Positions 1 to 7,510 of a DNA stretch of 64,000 nucleotides are shown here, in pieces. The position numbers and the translations under genes are program-made. How positions within the stretch are numbered: position 1 is the stretch's first letter; each line of letters opens with the position of its first letter. The DNA comes from Chloroflexi bacterium HGW-Chloroflexi-2 (GTDB lineage: Bacteria; Chloroflexota; Anaerolineae; Anaerolineales; Anaerolineaceae): positions 36,657-100,656 of the forward strand of contig PHBY01000014.1 of NCBI GenBank assembly GCA_002840735.1, written 5' to 3'. The notes under the pieces were generated by a model that was not told the DNA's origin, ran no database searches, and saw only the letters and a list, made by a program, of their open reading frames with translations.

Positions 1-1057
1 GGCGCTCCTGATAGCTGACCAGGGCGATCTCATGTGCGCGGTGCAAAATATACGGGTAGGCTTTCACGCCCATGATCTGGCACTGATCCAGCAGGTGATG
101 ATGAATGAGATCGATGTTTTCTGGCTTTATAAGCACCCAGGATGGGATCTCCACACGAGCGATTTGCGGTTTGTTTTCACGACCGATATTGAGGTAGAAA
201 AAGTGAATTGCCAATGGCCCATGGAAGCGTTTGGCACTGCTGGAATTCAAGCGGAAGATGGCAGACCGCTGCTGGGGTTGTAATACCCGGCTGAACAGAT
301 CCGCATCGGTGATGCCAGGTAACTGCCGGACGCGTCCTGCTTCGGAGAGACGATCTTCTGGCAACAAGGTTAATTCCAGGCTGCGAATGAGCAGGTCACT
401 GCGTGGTTTATCAACGTAACCAGCTGTCAGTACTGCCAGCTGCGCCATTTCTGCCAGGATGTTGAGATAATCTGCCAGCAGGTTCTGATATTCTGCTGTT
501 TCTCGTCCCTCGCGGAACAATTCCAATGGCCCATCGGTCAGCGTCAGGACGGTCTGGCTTTCCTGTAAGGCTGCCTGCAGGAGATGACTGCGCTCTTTAT
601 GATCCCGTCGCAAGGCGATCAGTTCTTCCCCAACCAAAAAACCTTGTTCGTTATAAATATCCTGCGCGTAGAGAAGATCGCTTTCAATGTTTTCGCGGGG
701 TGTTGTATCTGGTTGCATGCGCATCAAGCCGACATTAATGACCCCAAATTGAATGGCCAGGTGTTGATCGGGGATGATTTGCGATCCATCCGCCGCCAGC
801 AGGACGATGGGTTCAGAGGAAGGAGTAGTCGCGTGAGTGAAATCCAAAGGTTCACTGGTGGGGAGGGCACAACGTAAATCCGGATTGGCAATCAATGTCG
901 AATGAATGCGCTCCTGGAGTTGTTCACTTTCCTGGCTAGATTGTCTGAGGATTGAAAGAGCAGTTTCCAGGTTTTGTTCCCGTAATTTTGCCTGAACCGG
1001 GGCTTCCTGGCCGAATTTCTGGATGGCAGAACGGATTTGCTGGAAATTAATGGGCAT
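1..1057 (-). CDS. nurA: NurA-type DNA repair nuclease, C-terminus cut by window edge
   Basis: Reading the minus strand from the ATG at 1057 gives 352 open codons up to the left edge. The protein has a Gln/Glu-rich helical start (residues 20-50, possible coiled coil), then VLLAADGSQIIPD, where D90-G91-S92 matches the metal-binding DGS motif of NurA. Near the edge it reads PYILHRAHEIALVSYQER, like the conserved His-containing C-terminal motif of NurA nucleases. NurA is a 5'-3' nuclease that works with the HerA helicase in DNA end processing; a herA gene may lie beyond the edge (inference). An AAAGGGG ribosome site lies about 6 bases before the ATG. It is transcribed away from the DUF3048 gene, so 1058-1285 is a divergent control region. 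Few residues can be missing, given the usual family length of 350-400. Confidence 0.75.
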   Translation of the reverse strand, partial: MPINFQQIRSAIQKFGQEAPVQAKLREQNLETALSILRQSSQESEQLQERIHSTLIANPDLRCALPTSEPLDFTHATTPSSEPIVLLAADGSQIIPDQHLAIQFGVINVGLMRMQPDTTPRENIESDLLYAQDIYNEQGFLVGEELIALRRDHKERSHLLQAALQESQTVLTLTDGPLELFREGRETAEYQNLLADYLNILAEMAQLAVLTAGYVDKPRSDLLIRSLELTLLPEDRLSEAGRVRQLPGITDADLFSRVLQPQQRSAIFRLNSSSAKRFHGPLAIHFFYLNIGRENKPQIARVEIPSWVLIKPENIDLIHHHLLDQCQIMGVKAYPYILHRAHEIALVSYQER

Positions 1058-1285
1058 GCTGACCCCTTTGTTGCTTGATCATTGATGAATTATAGCAGAA
1101 AGGCATCTGTCCACGAATGGGTCTCTTGCCTGGATTTTTGGATTTGTTTAGACTCGTGCTTGACTCTGATCCATTGCGGGGTTACAAATTTGTTAAGTAA
1201 TTCCGACAAAAAATGTCATAAAATTAGATTAAAAGATGAGCATTACCTTTACATCGTTGTTTATTGGTAAGTTGGAGAATTAGAA

Positions 1286-2518
1286 ATGAAAAAGATTGTC
1301 ATCGGATTGATTGTATTGAGTTTCCTGGCCGGGTTCATAGCATATGTGCCAGTATCCGTCGCAGGCTCAGCAGCCCTGGCGGTAACCAGCACAAATGTCC
1401 CCACGCAAGCGACAAAGACCAGTACAGCTGAGACAACTAATGATACGGATACATTTCCAACAGGCATTAATCCCTTAACAGGTTTACCCGTGACGAATCC
1501 CGAGAATTTATTGCTGCCACCCGCCATGGTTTCGATCACCAATTTCCCGGTCAGTTCACGACCCCAGGCTGGGTTATCCTTCTCTCCCTTTGTATTTGAG
1601 ATTTATATTGGTGAAGGCATGACTCGTTTTCTGGCTATGTTTTATGGAGATTTTCCACAAATCCCAGAAGACTCTGAAAATGCTGGTAGTGGGACAAGCG
1701 TTGGATCGGTAACGGATAATATGATGGTTGGTCCCATTCGTTCCGGCCGCTTGCCGTATGAAAGCATGCGCAAGTTATACAATGGTTTTCTGGTGATGGC
1801 TTCGGGCTCTTCCCAGGTAGTGGCGAATTTAAGTCAATACGCCAATATCTATGGATCGGATGCCGATAACATCAATTCCGCCATGATTGATGTGACCAAA
1901 CTGGAAGAGATCGCCGAAAAGAATCAAAATCGATTGGGAGAAGCCAGCCTGAGTGGTTTGAGTTTTCAACAGGAACCTCCGGCTGGGGGCAAGGCTGCTG
2001 AACGCATCTGGTTAAAATATGCTTACCTGAACCAGATCAACTGGCGTTATGATGAAGAATCAGGAGCCTACTTACGCTTTCAGGATCGCGCCGATGCCAC
2101 TACCTTCGAATTGATGACCGATCGTCTGACGGGTGAACCCCTGGCATTTGAAAATGTCGTGATCCTGTTTGCCAACCATGAAGTGGTCACACCGACCATC
2201 ATTGATATTGATCTGCTTTATATGCGCAAAATGCCTGCCCTTTTATTTCGGGATGGTCAGATGTATGAAATATTCTGGACCACGAAAAGTGGTGCATACG
2301 AGGTGCAGACTGGCAAGCTGCGCCCCATTCGCTTCATAGATGCAGAAGGTAAAGAATTTCCACTGAAGCCCGGGCAAACCTGGGTACAGGTGGTTCAGCC
2401 CTTTACTCCTTATTATGAAGTACCGGATAGCGAGGTGTATTACGACCTGCTCAATAAAAAGGAACCCGGTTCAGGGGTCTGGGCAGTCAGATGGTACCCA
2501 CCGGCCGGTGCCCGCTAA
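1286..2518 (+). CDS. DUF3048 (YerB-like) secreted protein
   Basis: A 410-residue protein with a signal peptide (MKKIVIGLIVLSFLAGF, hydrophobic to about residue 20) followed by a Thr/Ser-rich linker to about residue 55. The folded part begins INPLTGLPV, then PAMVSITNFPVSSRPQAGLS and, near residue 150, GPIRSGRLPYESM; these are the signature blocks of DUF3048, the family of Bacillus YerB. The function of this family is not firmly established; members are exported and membrane-associated. There is no Cys at the signal cleavage region, so it is more likely secreted or N-terminally anchored than a lipoprotein. TTGGAG lies 9 bases before the ATG. It stands alone between the divergent nurA and a terminator at 2527. 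Confidence 0.8.
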   Translation: MKKIVIGLIVLSFLAGFIAYVPVSVAGSAALAVTSTNVPTQATKTSTAETTNDTDTFPTGINPLTGLPVTNPENLLLPPAMVSITNFPVSSRPQAGLSFSPFVFEIYIGEGMTRFLAMFYGDFPQIPEDSENAGSGTSVGSVTDNMMVGPIRSGRLPYESMRKLYNGFLVMASGSSQVVANLSQYANIYGSDADNINSAMIDVTKLEEIAEKNQNRLGEASLSGLSFQQEPPAGGKAAERIWLKYAYLNQINWRYDEESGAYLRFQDRADATTFELMTDRLTGEPLAFENVVILFANHEVVTPTIIDIDLLYMRKMPALLFRDGQMYEIFWTTKSGAYEVQTGKLRPIRFIDAEGKEFPLKPGQTWVQVVQPFTPYYEVPDSEVYYDLLNKKEPGSGVWAVRWYPPAGAR

Positions 2519-2526
2519 AATTACAG

Positions 2527-2553
2527 AAAGGGATCCCTGAAGGGTCCCTTTTT
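2527..2553 (+). terminator. Rho-independent terminator of DUF3048 gene
   Basis: AAAGGGA pairs with TCCCTTT around a short loop and is followed by a run of five T, 9 bases after the stop codon of the DUF3048 gene. Confidence 0.75.
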
Positions 2554-2631
2554 ATTCGCTTTATACACGCTAAAACCCCACCTGGAATCATTGATACAAT
2601 TATTTTCCAGGTATTTCAGGTGGAGGATCGT

Positions 2632-3151
2632 ATGGATAGAAGCGTGTTTCAAGGCATTTACAGTCAACAAAAAGCATATTTCAACCATCAGATGACAAAA
2701 TCATATGAACAGCGGGTTGAAGTCCTCAAGGATTTAAGAGCACAGATCCTGAAATATGAATCGCGCATCATCCAGACCATGCAGGCTGATATGGCAAAAC
2801 CGGAAACGGAAGCAACCGGCCGAGAGATCTGGTACGTCCTGGAGGAGATTGGATATACCTTACGACAATTGAAAAGTTGGATGAAGCCCCAAAGAAAGCG
2901 AACACCACTTTTGCATTTCAGGGCGTCCAGTGCAATTTACCCCGAACCGTATGGACAGGTATTGATCATGGCACCCTGGAATTATCCTTTCCATTTATTG
3001 TTTTCTCCGCTGGTGGGAGCTCTGGCAGCAGGGAATACAGCCATATTGAAACTCTCAGAACTGGCCGGATATCGCCCTGCGCTACCCGCCTTATAAAATC
3101 AAAAACAAAACCATGAGAAAACTATTTAAGATTGCCAGCTGGCTGGTATAG
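2632..3151 (+). pseudogene. Aldehyde dehydrogenase (ALDH3-like) with internal deletion
   Basis: From the ATG at 2632 (TGGAGG ribosome site 5 bases upstream) about 147 codons read as the N-terminal end of a class 3-type aldehyde dehydrogenase: EVLKDLRAQI, YPEPYGQVLIMAPWNYPF (the NAD-site MAPWNYP block) and LAAGNTAILKLSE. The frame then runs into AGYRPALPAL and stops at 3096. In the +1-shifted frame, 3068-3151 reads DIALRYPPYKIKNKT followed by MRKLFKIASWLV and a stop, which is the typical C-terminus (LRYPPY) of the same family. The middle of the enzyme, roughly 280 residues including the catalytic Cys and Glu, is missing. The simplest reading is one out-of-frame internal deletion of about 840 bases in a formerly intact gene of about 455 codons. 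The product cannot be active. Confidence 0.85.
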
Positions 3152-3186
3152 AAAACAACTAAACTGGTTTTAATTTTCTATGTTTT

Positions 3187-3250
3187 ATTACATTTTTTTT
3201 GGAGGAGAATGTAATCTCTTTTGATTCGTTTTTAGGGGTACACTTAATAC
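3187..3250 (+). promoter_or_regulatory. Putative promoter and inverted repeat before ABC exporter
   Basis: ATTACATT (3187-3194) and AATGTAAT (3208-3215) form a perfect 8-base inverted repeat with a 13-base spacer. Just downstream is TTGATT (3221-3226), 18 bases, TAATAC (3245-3250), a plausible -35/-10 pair for the exporter genes. The repeat would sit upstream of the -35 and could be a regulator site; no cognate regulator gene lies next to it. Confidence 0.4.
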
Positions 3251-3281
3251 AGGATGGATGGTATTAAGGAAGGGTTGTAAC

Positions 3282-5075
3282 ATGTCTGTTCATCAAACCA
3301 GTACACAAAACCCTTTTGTCCTGAAGAAATCGGCCTCTTTATGGCAATTATTAATACGGGTCTATGGGTATTTAAGACCATATTGGAAACGCACTGCCGC
3401 TTCTTATCTCTCCTTGCTGGGGATAATAGCGCTGAGTGCATCCATTCCGCAGTTTATCCGCTGGATTATTGATACGGGGATCGGGATGAACCAACCTGGT
3501 GTGCTTACCTGGTCGGTGCTGGCATTATTAGGTTTAACCCTGGTCAAAGGGGTGTTGAATTATTTTCAAGGTATTTTAAGTGAAACAGCCTCGCAAAATG
3601 TGGCCTATGATCTGCGTAATGAAATTCAGAAAAAGCTGACACAGCTTTCCTTTTCATTTCATGACACGTCCGAGGCAGGAGAATTACTATCCCGTGCCAT
3701 TCAGGATGTAGAGCGATTACGCTTTCTAACGGGTAGAGCAACCATTCGCATTCTGGATGGCATTTTGATGATCATCGTTACCATGATCATTTTAATTGTT
3801 ATGGATTATCGCCTGGGTTTATTCGTTCTGGTCAGCATGCCGATTCTTATCCACAGAGCCTATTATTTTGGTTCGCGTTTTCGGCCACTTTCCCTGATGG
3901 TACAGAAACAGGTGGCACGGCTCACCACTGCCGTGGAGCAAAATTTACGCGGCAGCCGGGTGGTCAAAGCCTATGCACAGGAACCAAAGGAAATCGAACG
4001 CTTTGAAGAAGAAAATCAACGCTGGTTTGACCTGACAAGAAGCGCTGCCCGTTTGCAGGCTGTGAATGTCCCGTTGATGTTTCTGTTATCCAATATCGGT
4101 ATGGTGGTGATTGTCCTGTTTGGTGGGTATCTGGTCATTCAACAGGAATTGACCTTTGGTGTCTTGATTGCTTTCATCACCTATATGGGGCAACTGGTCG
4201 AACCTGTGCGTCGGCTGGGGATCATCATTCCGGCTGTTGCCATTGCCGGTTCGTCTGCAGAGCGCATTTTTGATATCCTGGATACTGTGCCGGATGTTCA
4301 GGACGAGCCGGATGCACAACCCATGGCAATTCTGGAAGGCCATGTGAAATTTGAGCAGGTTTCCTTCAGTTATGGACGACAAACTGTTCTGCATGATATA
4401 GATTTCGAAGCCCTACCCGGCCAGATTGTCGCATTGCTGGGAGCCACCGGATCAGGCAAATCGACCATTATCAGCTTGATTCCCAGATTTTATGATCCAA
4501 CGGCCGGGAAAATCCTGGTGGATGGAAAAGATATTCGCCAGGCAACCCTGAACTCTTTACGCAGCCAGATTGGGATTGTCTTGCAGGAAACAACATTGTT
4601 TGCTGCCAGTATTCGGGAGAATATTGCCTTTGGGCAGAGCAACGCAACCGAAGAAGACATCATTGCTGCAGCAAAAGCAGCCCAGGGGCACGAATTCATT
4701 GTTCGCAGCCCAAAAGGATATGACACCTATGTGGGTGAACGCGGGATCACGCTTTCGGGAGGTCAGAAACAGCGCATTGCCATCGCCCGGGTCTTATTGA
4801 TGAACCCAAGATTACTGATTTTGGATGATGCCACGGCTTCGGTCGATACTGAAACGGAGCATCTCATTCAAACCGCCTTTGAGAACCTGATCAAAGGACG
4901 TACCACCTTTGTGATTGCCCATAGGTTGAGCACCGTGCGCAACGCCGATCTGATCCTGGTGCTGGATCACGGCCAGATTGTGGCGCGCGGAACTCATGAG
5001 AGTCTGTTGAAAACCTCCAAACAATATCTGGAAATCTACAATCGCCAGCTCAAGCATCAGGAGGTGGCGGCATGA
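3282..5075 (+). CDS. ABC exporter half-transporter, degenerate-site subunit
   Basis: A 598-residue type IV ABC exporter subunit (MsbA/LmrC fold): six membrane segments up to about residue 320, then a nucleotide-binding domain. Walker A is GATGSGKST (from about residue 387), the signature is LSGGQKQRI, and Walker B reads LLILDDATASVD, so the catalytic glutamate is replaced by Asp516; the switch His is present (VIAHRLSTV). An Asp here is the hallmark of the degenerate-site subunit in heterodimeric exporters such as BmrC/BmrD, LmrC/LmrD and TM287/TM288. The ATG at 3282 is preferred to 3258 because AAGGAAGGG lies 7 bases upstream. The stop overlaps the start of the partner by 4 bases (ATGA), implying coupled translation. 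Substrate unknown; drug or lipid export is the family role. Confidence 0.85.
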   Translation: MSVHQTSTQNPFVLKKSASLWQLLIRVYGYLRPYWKRTAASYLSLLGIIALSASIPQFIRWIIDTGIGMNQPGVLTWSVLALLGLTLVKGVLNYFQGILSETASQNVAYDLRNEIQKKLTQLSFSFHDTSEAGELLSRAIQDVERLRFLTGRATIRILDGILMIIVTMIILIVMDYRLGLFVLVSMPILIHRAYYFGSRFRPLSLMVQKQVARLTTAVEQNLRGSRVVKAYAQEPKEIERFEEENQRWFDLTRSAARLQAVNVPLMFLLSNIGMVVIVLFGGYLVIQQELTFGVLIAFITYMGQLVEPVRRLGIIIPAVAIAGSSAERIFDILDTVPDVQDEPDAQPMAILEGHVKFEQVSFSYGRQTVLHDIDFEALPGQIVALLGATGSGKSTIISLIPRFYDPTAGKILVDGKDIRQATLNSLRSQIGIVLQETTLFAASIRENIAFGQSNATEEDIIAAAKAAQGHEFIVRSPKGYDTYVGERGITLSGGQKQRIAIARVLLMNPRLLILDDATASVDTETEHLIQTAFENLIKGRTTFVIAHRLSTVRNADLILVLDHGQIVARGTHESLLKTSKQYLEIYNRQLKHQEVAA

Positions 5076-6895
5076 GTTTCTCCATCGGATCATCATCAGC
5101 TGGCATGGGACCACGCTCGGTTCTGGAGCATTTCGGCAGCAATCAACGCGAAGGCGAGATGTTCAACCGCGAGGTGGTGACTCGTATGCTTCAATACTTG
5201 AAACCGTATCGCTGGCGCATGGTACTGGCATTGTTCCTGACCATCGTGGAATCCGGATTAACACTCCTGTCTCCCTATTTATTGAAGGAAGCGACAGATA
5301 ACCATATCCTGACGGGTGACTTCCCTGGATTGGTGCGGATTGCGATTTACCTGGGTCTCACGTTTATCGGTCTTTATTTTGTGAGTGCCGCCCAACGCTA
5401 TGTGGTCTCCTGGGTAGGTCAACGCATGCTGGCGAAATTACGCAGCGATTTGTTCCGGCACTTGCAACGCTTACAGCAGGGCTATCATGACCGCAATATC
5501 GTAGGGGTGACAGTCTCACGGGTGATTAATGATGTAGCCGAGATCAATGAATTGTTCTCGCAGGGTGTGATCACCCTGATTGGCGATCTGTTGGTCTTGA
5601 TCGGTATCATTGTGGTGATGTTGACGATGAGCCCCAAACTGGCATTATTAACCTTCATTGTGATTCCATTGATGCTGTTGGCCACCTGGATTTTCTCACG
5701 GCAGGCCAAGAAAGCCTTCCGGGAAACACGCTCCAAAGTGGCGGCTGTGGTGGGTGATCTGGCGGAGGATATCAGTGGCATGCGTGTGATTCAGGCCTTT
5801 GCGCAAGAGAAAGCCTCCCAGGAACGCTTCGATAAAGTCAATGTGGAAAATCGTAATGCCTATATCAATGCAATGTCGCTTTCCTTCGTATTCTTGCCTG
5901 CCATTGAATTCCTGGGGATGCTGGCGACCGGTATTGTGTTGTGGTTTGGTGGTCGTTTTGTGATTTCAGAAGAGGTAACTCTGGGTGTGATGGTGGCATT
6001 TTTATCGTACGTTACCCGCTTCTTCAACCCCATACAGGAATTAAGCCGCATGTATACCACCCTGCAATCCGCCATGGCTGGGGGTGAGCAGGTATTGAAA
6101 TTACTGGATACACCCATCGAGGTGGCAGATGATCCGGACGCCATCGAACTGGAAGAAGTCGTTGGCAAGATCGATTTTGAGCATGTGACTTTCCAATACC
6201 GGCAGGATACACCGACTGTGCTGGATGACATCATTCTGACGATTCCACCCCGCAAAATGGTAGCGATTGTCGGTCCGACAGGTGCCGGAAAGACGACCGT
6301 AGCCAACCTGGTAGCCCGATTTTATGATGTCACAGAAGGCGCGGTGCTGTTGGATGGAGTCGATTTACGCAAGATCAAACAACGCTCGCTGCGCCAGTTT
6401 GTGCGCATTGTCTCACAGGATCCGTTCCTGTTTTCGCGAACCATCGAGGAGAATATCCGTTATGGAAAACCGGATGCCAGTGAAGAAGAAATCATTAATG
6501 CCGCAAAAATGGGCAATGCGCATGGGTTCATCAGCAACTTGCCGGATGGATACCAGACCAGAATTCATGAAGGTGGCGTCAATTTATCGGTGGGACAACG
6601 CCAGCTGTTGGCTATAGCCCGGGCGATTTTGACAAATCCGAGGGTATTGATTCTGGACGAAGCAACCGCCAACATCGATACGATCACGGAGGTACTGATT
6701 CAGCAAGCGCTGGAGAGGTTGTTGTTTGAGCGCACTGCCATCGTGATTGCCCATCGACTCAGTACCGTGCGCAAAGCGGATTGGATTTATGTGATTGACC
6801 AGGGTCGTATTCGCGAGCAGGGCACCCATGCCGATCTATTGGCACAGCAAGGCATGTATTACGATCTGCATGAGCGCCAGTTTATGGGAGAGTGA
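5072..6895 (+). CDS. ABC exporter half-transporter, catalytic partner
   Basis: A 607-residue half-transporter with six membrane segments (about residues 50-340) and a nucleotide-binding domain: Walker A GPTGAGKTT, Walker B VLILDEATANID with the catalytic Glu intact, and switch His in VIAHRLSTV. Its signature motif is LSVGQRQ, with Val507 where Gly is usual. In a heterodimer, this altered signature would face the Walker motifs of the upstream partner, whose Walker B Glu is Asp, so both defects fall in the same composite ATP site. The other site, from this subunit's Walker motifs and the partner's LSGGQ, is intact. An extended N-terminus of about 45 residues precedes the first membrane helix. 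AGGAGG lies 8 bases before the ATG, inside the upstream gene. It faces the YciI-like gene with only 11 bases between stops. Confidence 0.85.
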   Translation: MSFSIGSSSAGMGPRSVLEHFGSNQREGEMFNREVVTRMLQYLKPYRWRMVLALFLTIVESGLTLLSPYLLKEATDNHILTGDFPGLVRIAIYLGLTFIGLYFVSAAQRYVVSWVGQRMLAKLRSDLFRHLQRLQQGYHDRNIVGVTVSRVINDVAEINELFSQGVITLIGDLLVLIGIIVVMLTMSPKLALLTFIVIPLMLLATWIFSRQAKKAFRETRSKVAAVVGDLAEDISGMRVIQAFAQEKASQERFDKVNVENRNAYINAMSLSFVFLPAIEFLGMLATGIVLWFGGRFVISEEVTLGVMVAFLSYVTRFFNPIQELSRMYTTLQSAMAGGEQVLKLLDTPIEVADDPDAIELEEVVGKIDFEHVTFQYRQDTPTVLDDIILTIPPRKMVAIVGPTGAGKTTVANLVARFYDVTEGAVLLDGVDLRKIKQRSLRQFVRIVSQDPFLFSRTIEENIRYGKPDASEEEIINAAKMGNAHGFISNLPDGYQTRIHEGGVNLSVGQRQLLAIARAILTNPRVLILDEATANIDTITEVLIQQALERLLFERTAIVIAHRLSTVRKADWIYVIDQGRIREQGTHADLLAQQGMYYDLHERQFMGE

Positions 6896-6906
6896 GTGGT
6901 CTGTTC

Positions 6907-7206
6907 TTATTGACCAGAGATCCAATCCTGCAGGAATGCCTGGTACATGACCGGATTAAATTCCACAAATTTGTAGGTTGCAGCTTGATGTTGGTGATAG
7001 GGATCATTAAAGAAGAACGCCTGGATTTCCTGCATGGAAGGCGCGCGTGCGATCACGATCCCTCCCGTTTTCGGTTGCCTGGGTCCGGACATTAACAGCC
7101 AACCCTGGTCATAACCCGTTTGTAGAAATTTACGGTGTTCGCTGACGATCACATCAATGATTTCAAGGGGGGCGGTATATTCGATATCAATCAGAAAATG
7201 TTTCAT
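6907..7206 (-). CDS. YciI-like protein
   Basis: A 99-residue cytosolic protein starting MKHFLIDIEY. It has the ferredoxin-like YCII pattern: a first strand, EHRKFLQTGYDQGWLLMSGP (the family's conserved His followed by a short helix and a small-residue-rich SGP turn), TGGIVIARAP, and FFFNDPYHQHQAATYKF, where the DPF/DPY turn is a YciI hallmark. YciI proteins are small, poorly characterised enzymes or dehydrochlorinase-like domains; no substrate can be given. The start at 7206 is chosen over 7266 because AAAGGTG lies just upstream and homology begins there. It stands alone, convergent with the ABC exporter. Confidence 0.75.
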   Translation of the reverse strand: MKHFLIDIEYTAPLEIIDVIVSEHRKFLQTGYDQGWLLMSGPRQPKTGGIVIARAPSMQEIQAFFFNDPYHQHQAATYKFVEFNPVMYQAFLQDWISGQ

Positions 7207-7461
7207 ATGTACACCTTTTAGATGATTGTTCTTTATAGATGTTAATGCTGTATTAATGATAACCATTTTTTAGAAAAACAAAATTAGTAACAATGCTATT
7301 AATAAAAATACGAACCGCCAATGATTGGAAAGGAAAATTTGTTCATAATTTTGGTTTGATGTTAATCGAATATCCTGTACAATTATTGTGAATTACGATA
7401 CAAAATGTTTCCGACGTTCGTCTAATTTGAAAACAACACAGCCCGTGTTGGCTCAAAACCG

Positions 7462-7490
7462 TTGCCGCATCGAAGTTCTCGATGCGGCAA
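7462..7490 (-). terminator. Terminator of the minus-strand GT-C-like gene
   Basis: A perfect 12-base stem (TTGCCGCATCGA / TCGATGCGGCAA) with a 5-base loop lies 21 bases beyond the stop of the 7511-9514 gene. On the minus strand it is followed by a short T-rich tract (CGGTTTT). The rest of 7207-7510 holds a smaller hairpin (AACAC/GTGTT near 7436) and nothing else recognisable. Confidence 0.65.
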
Positions 7491-7510
7491 GAAGTTTACT
7501 CTTGATTTGC

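Noticed and set aside
2877..3116. 79-codon frame inside the aldehyde dehydrogenase relic
   Set aside because: It is a shadow frame; the ALDH motifs read in the two frames described for the pseudogene.
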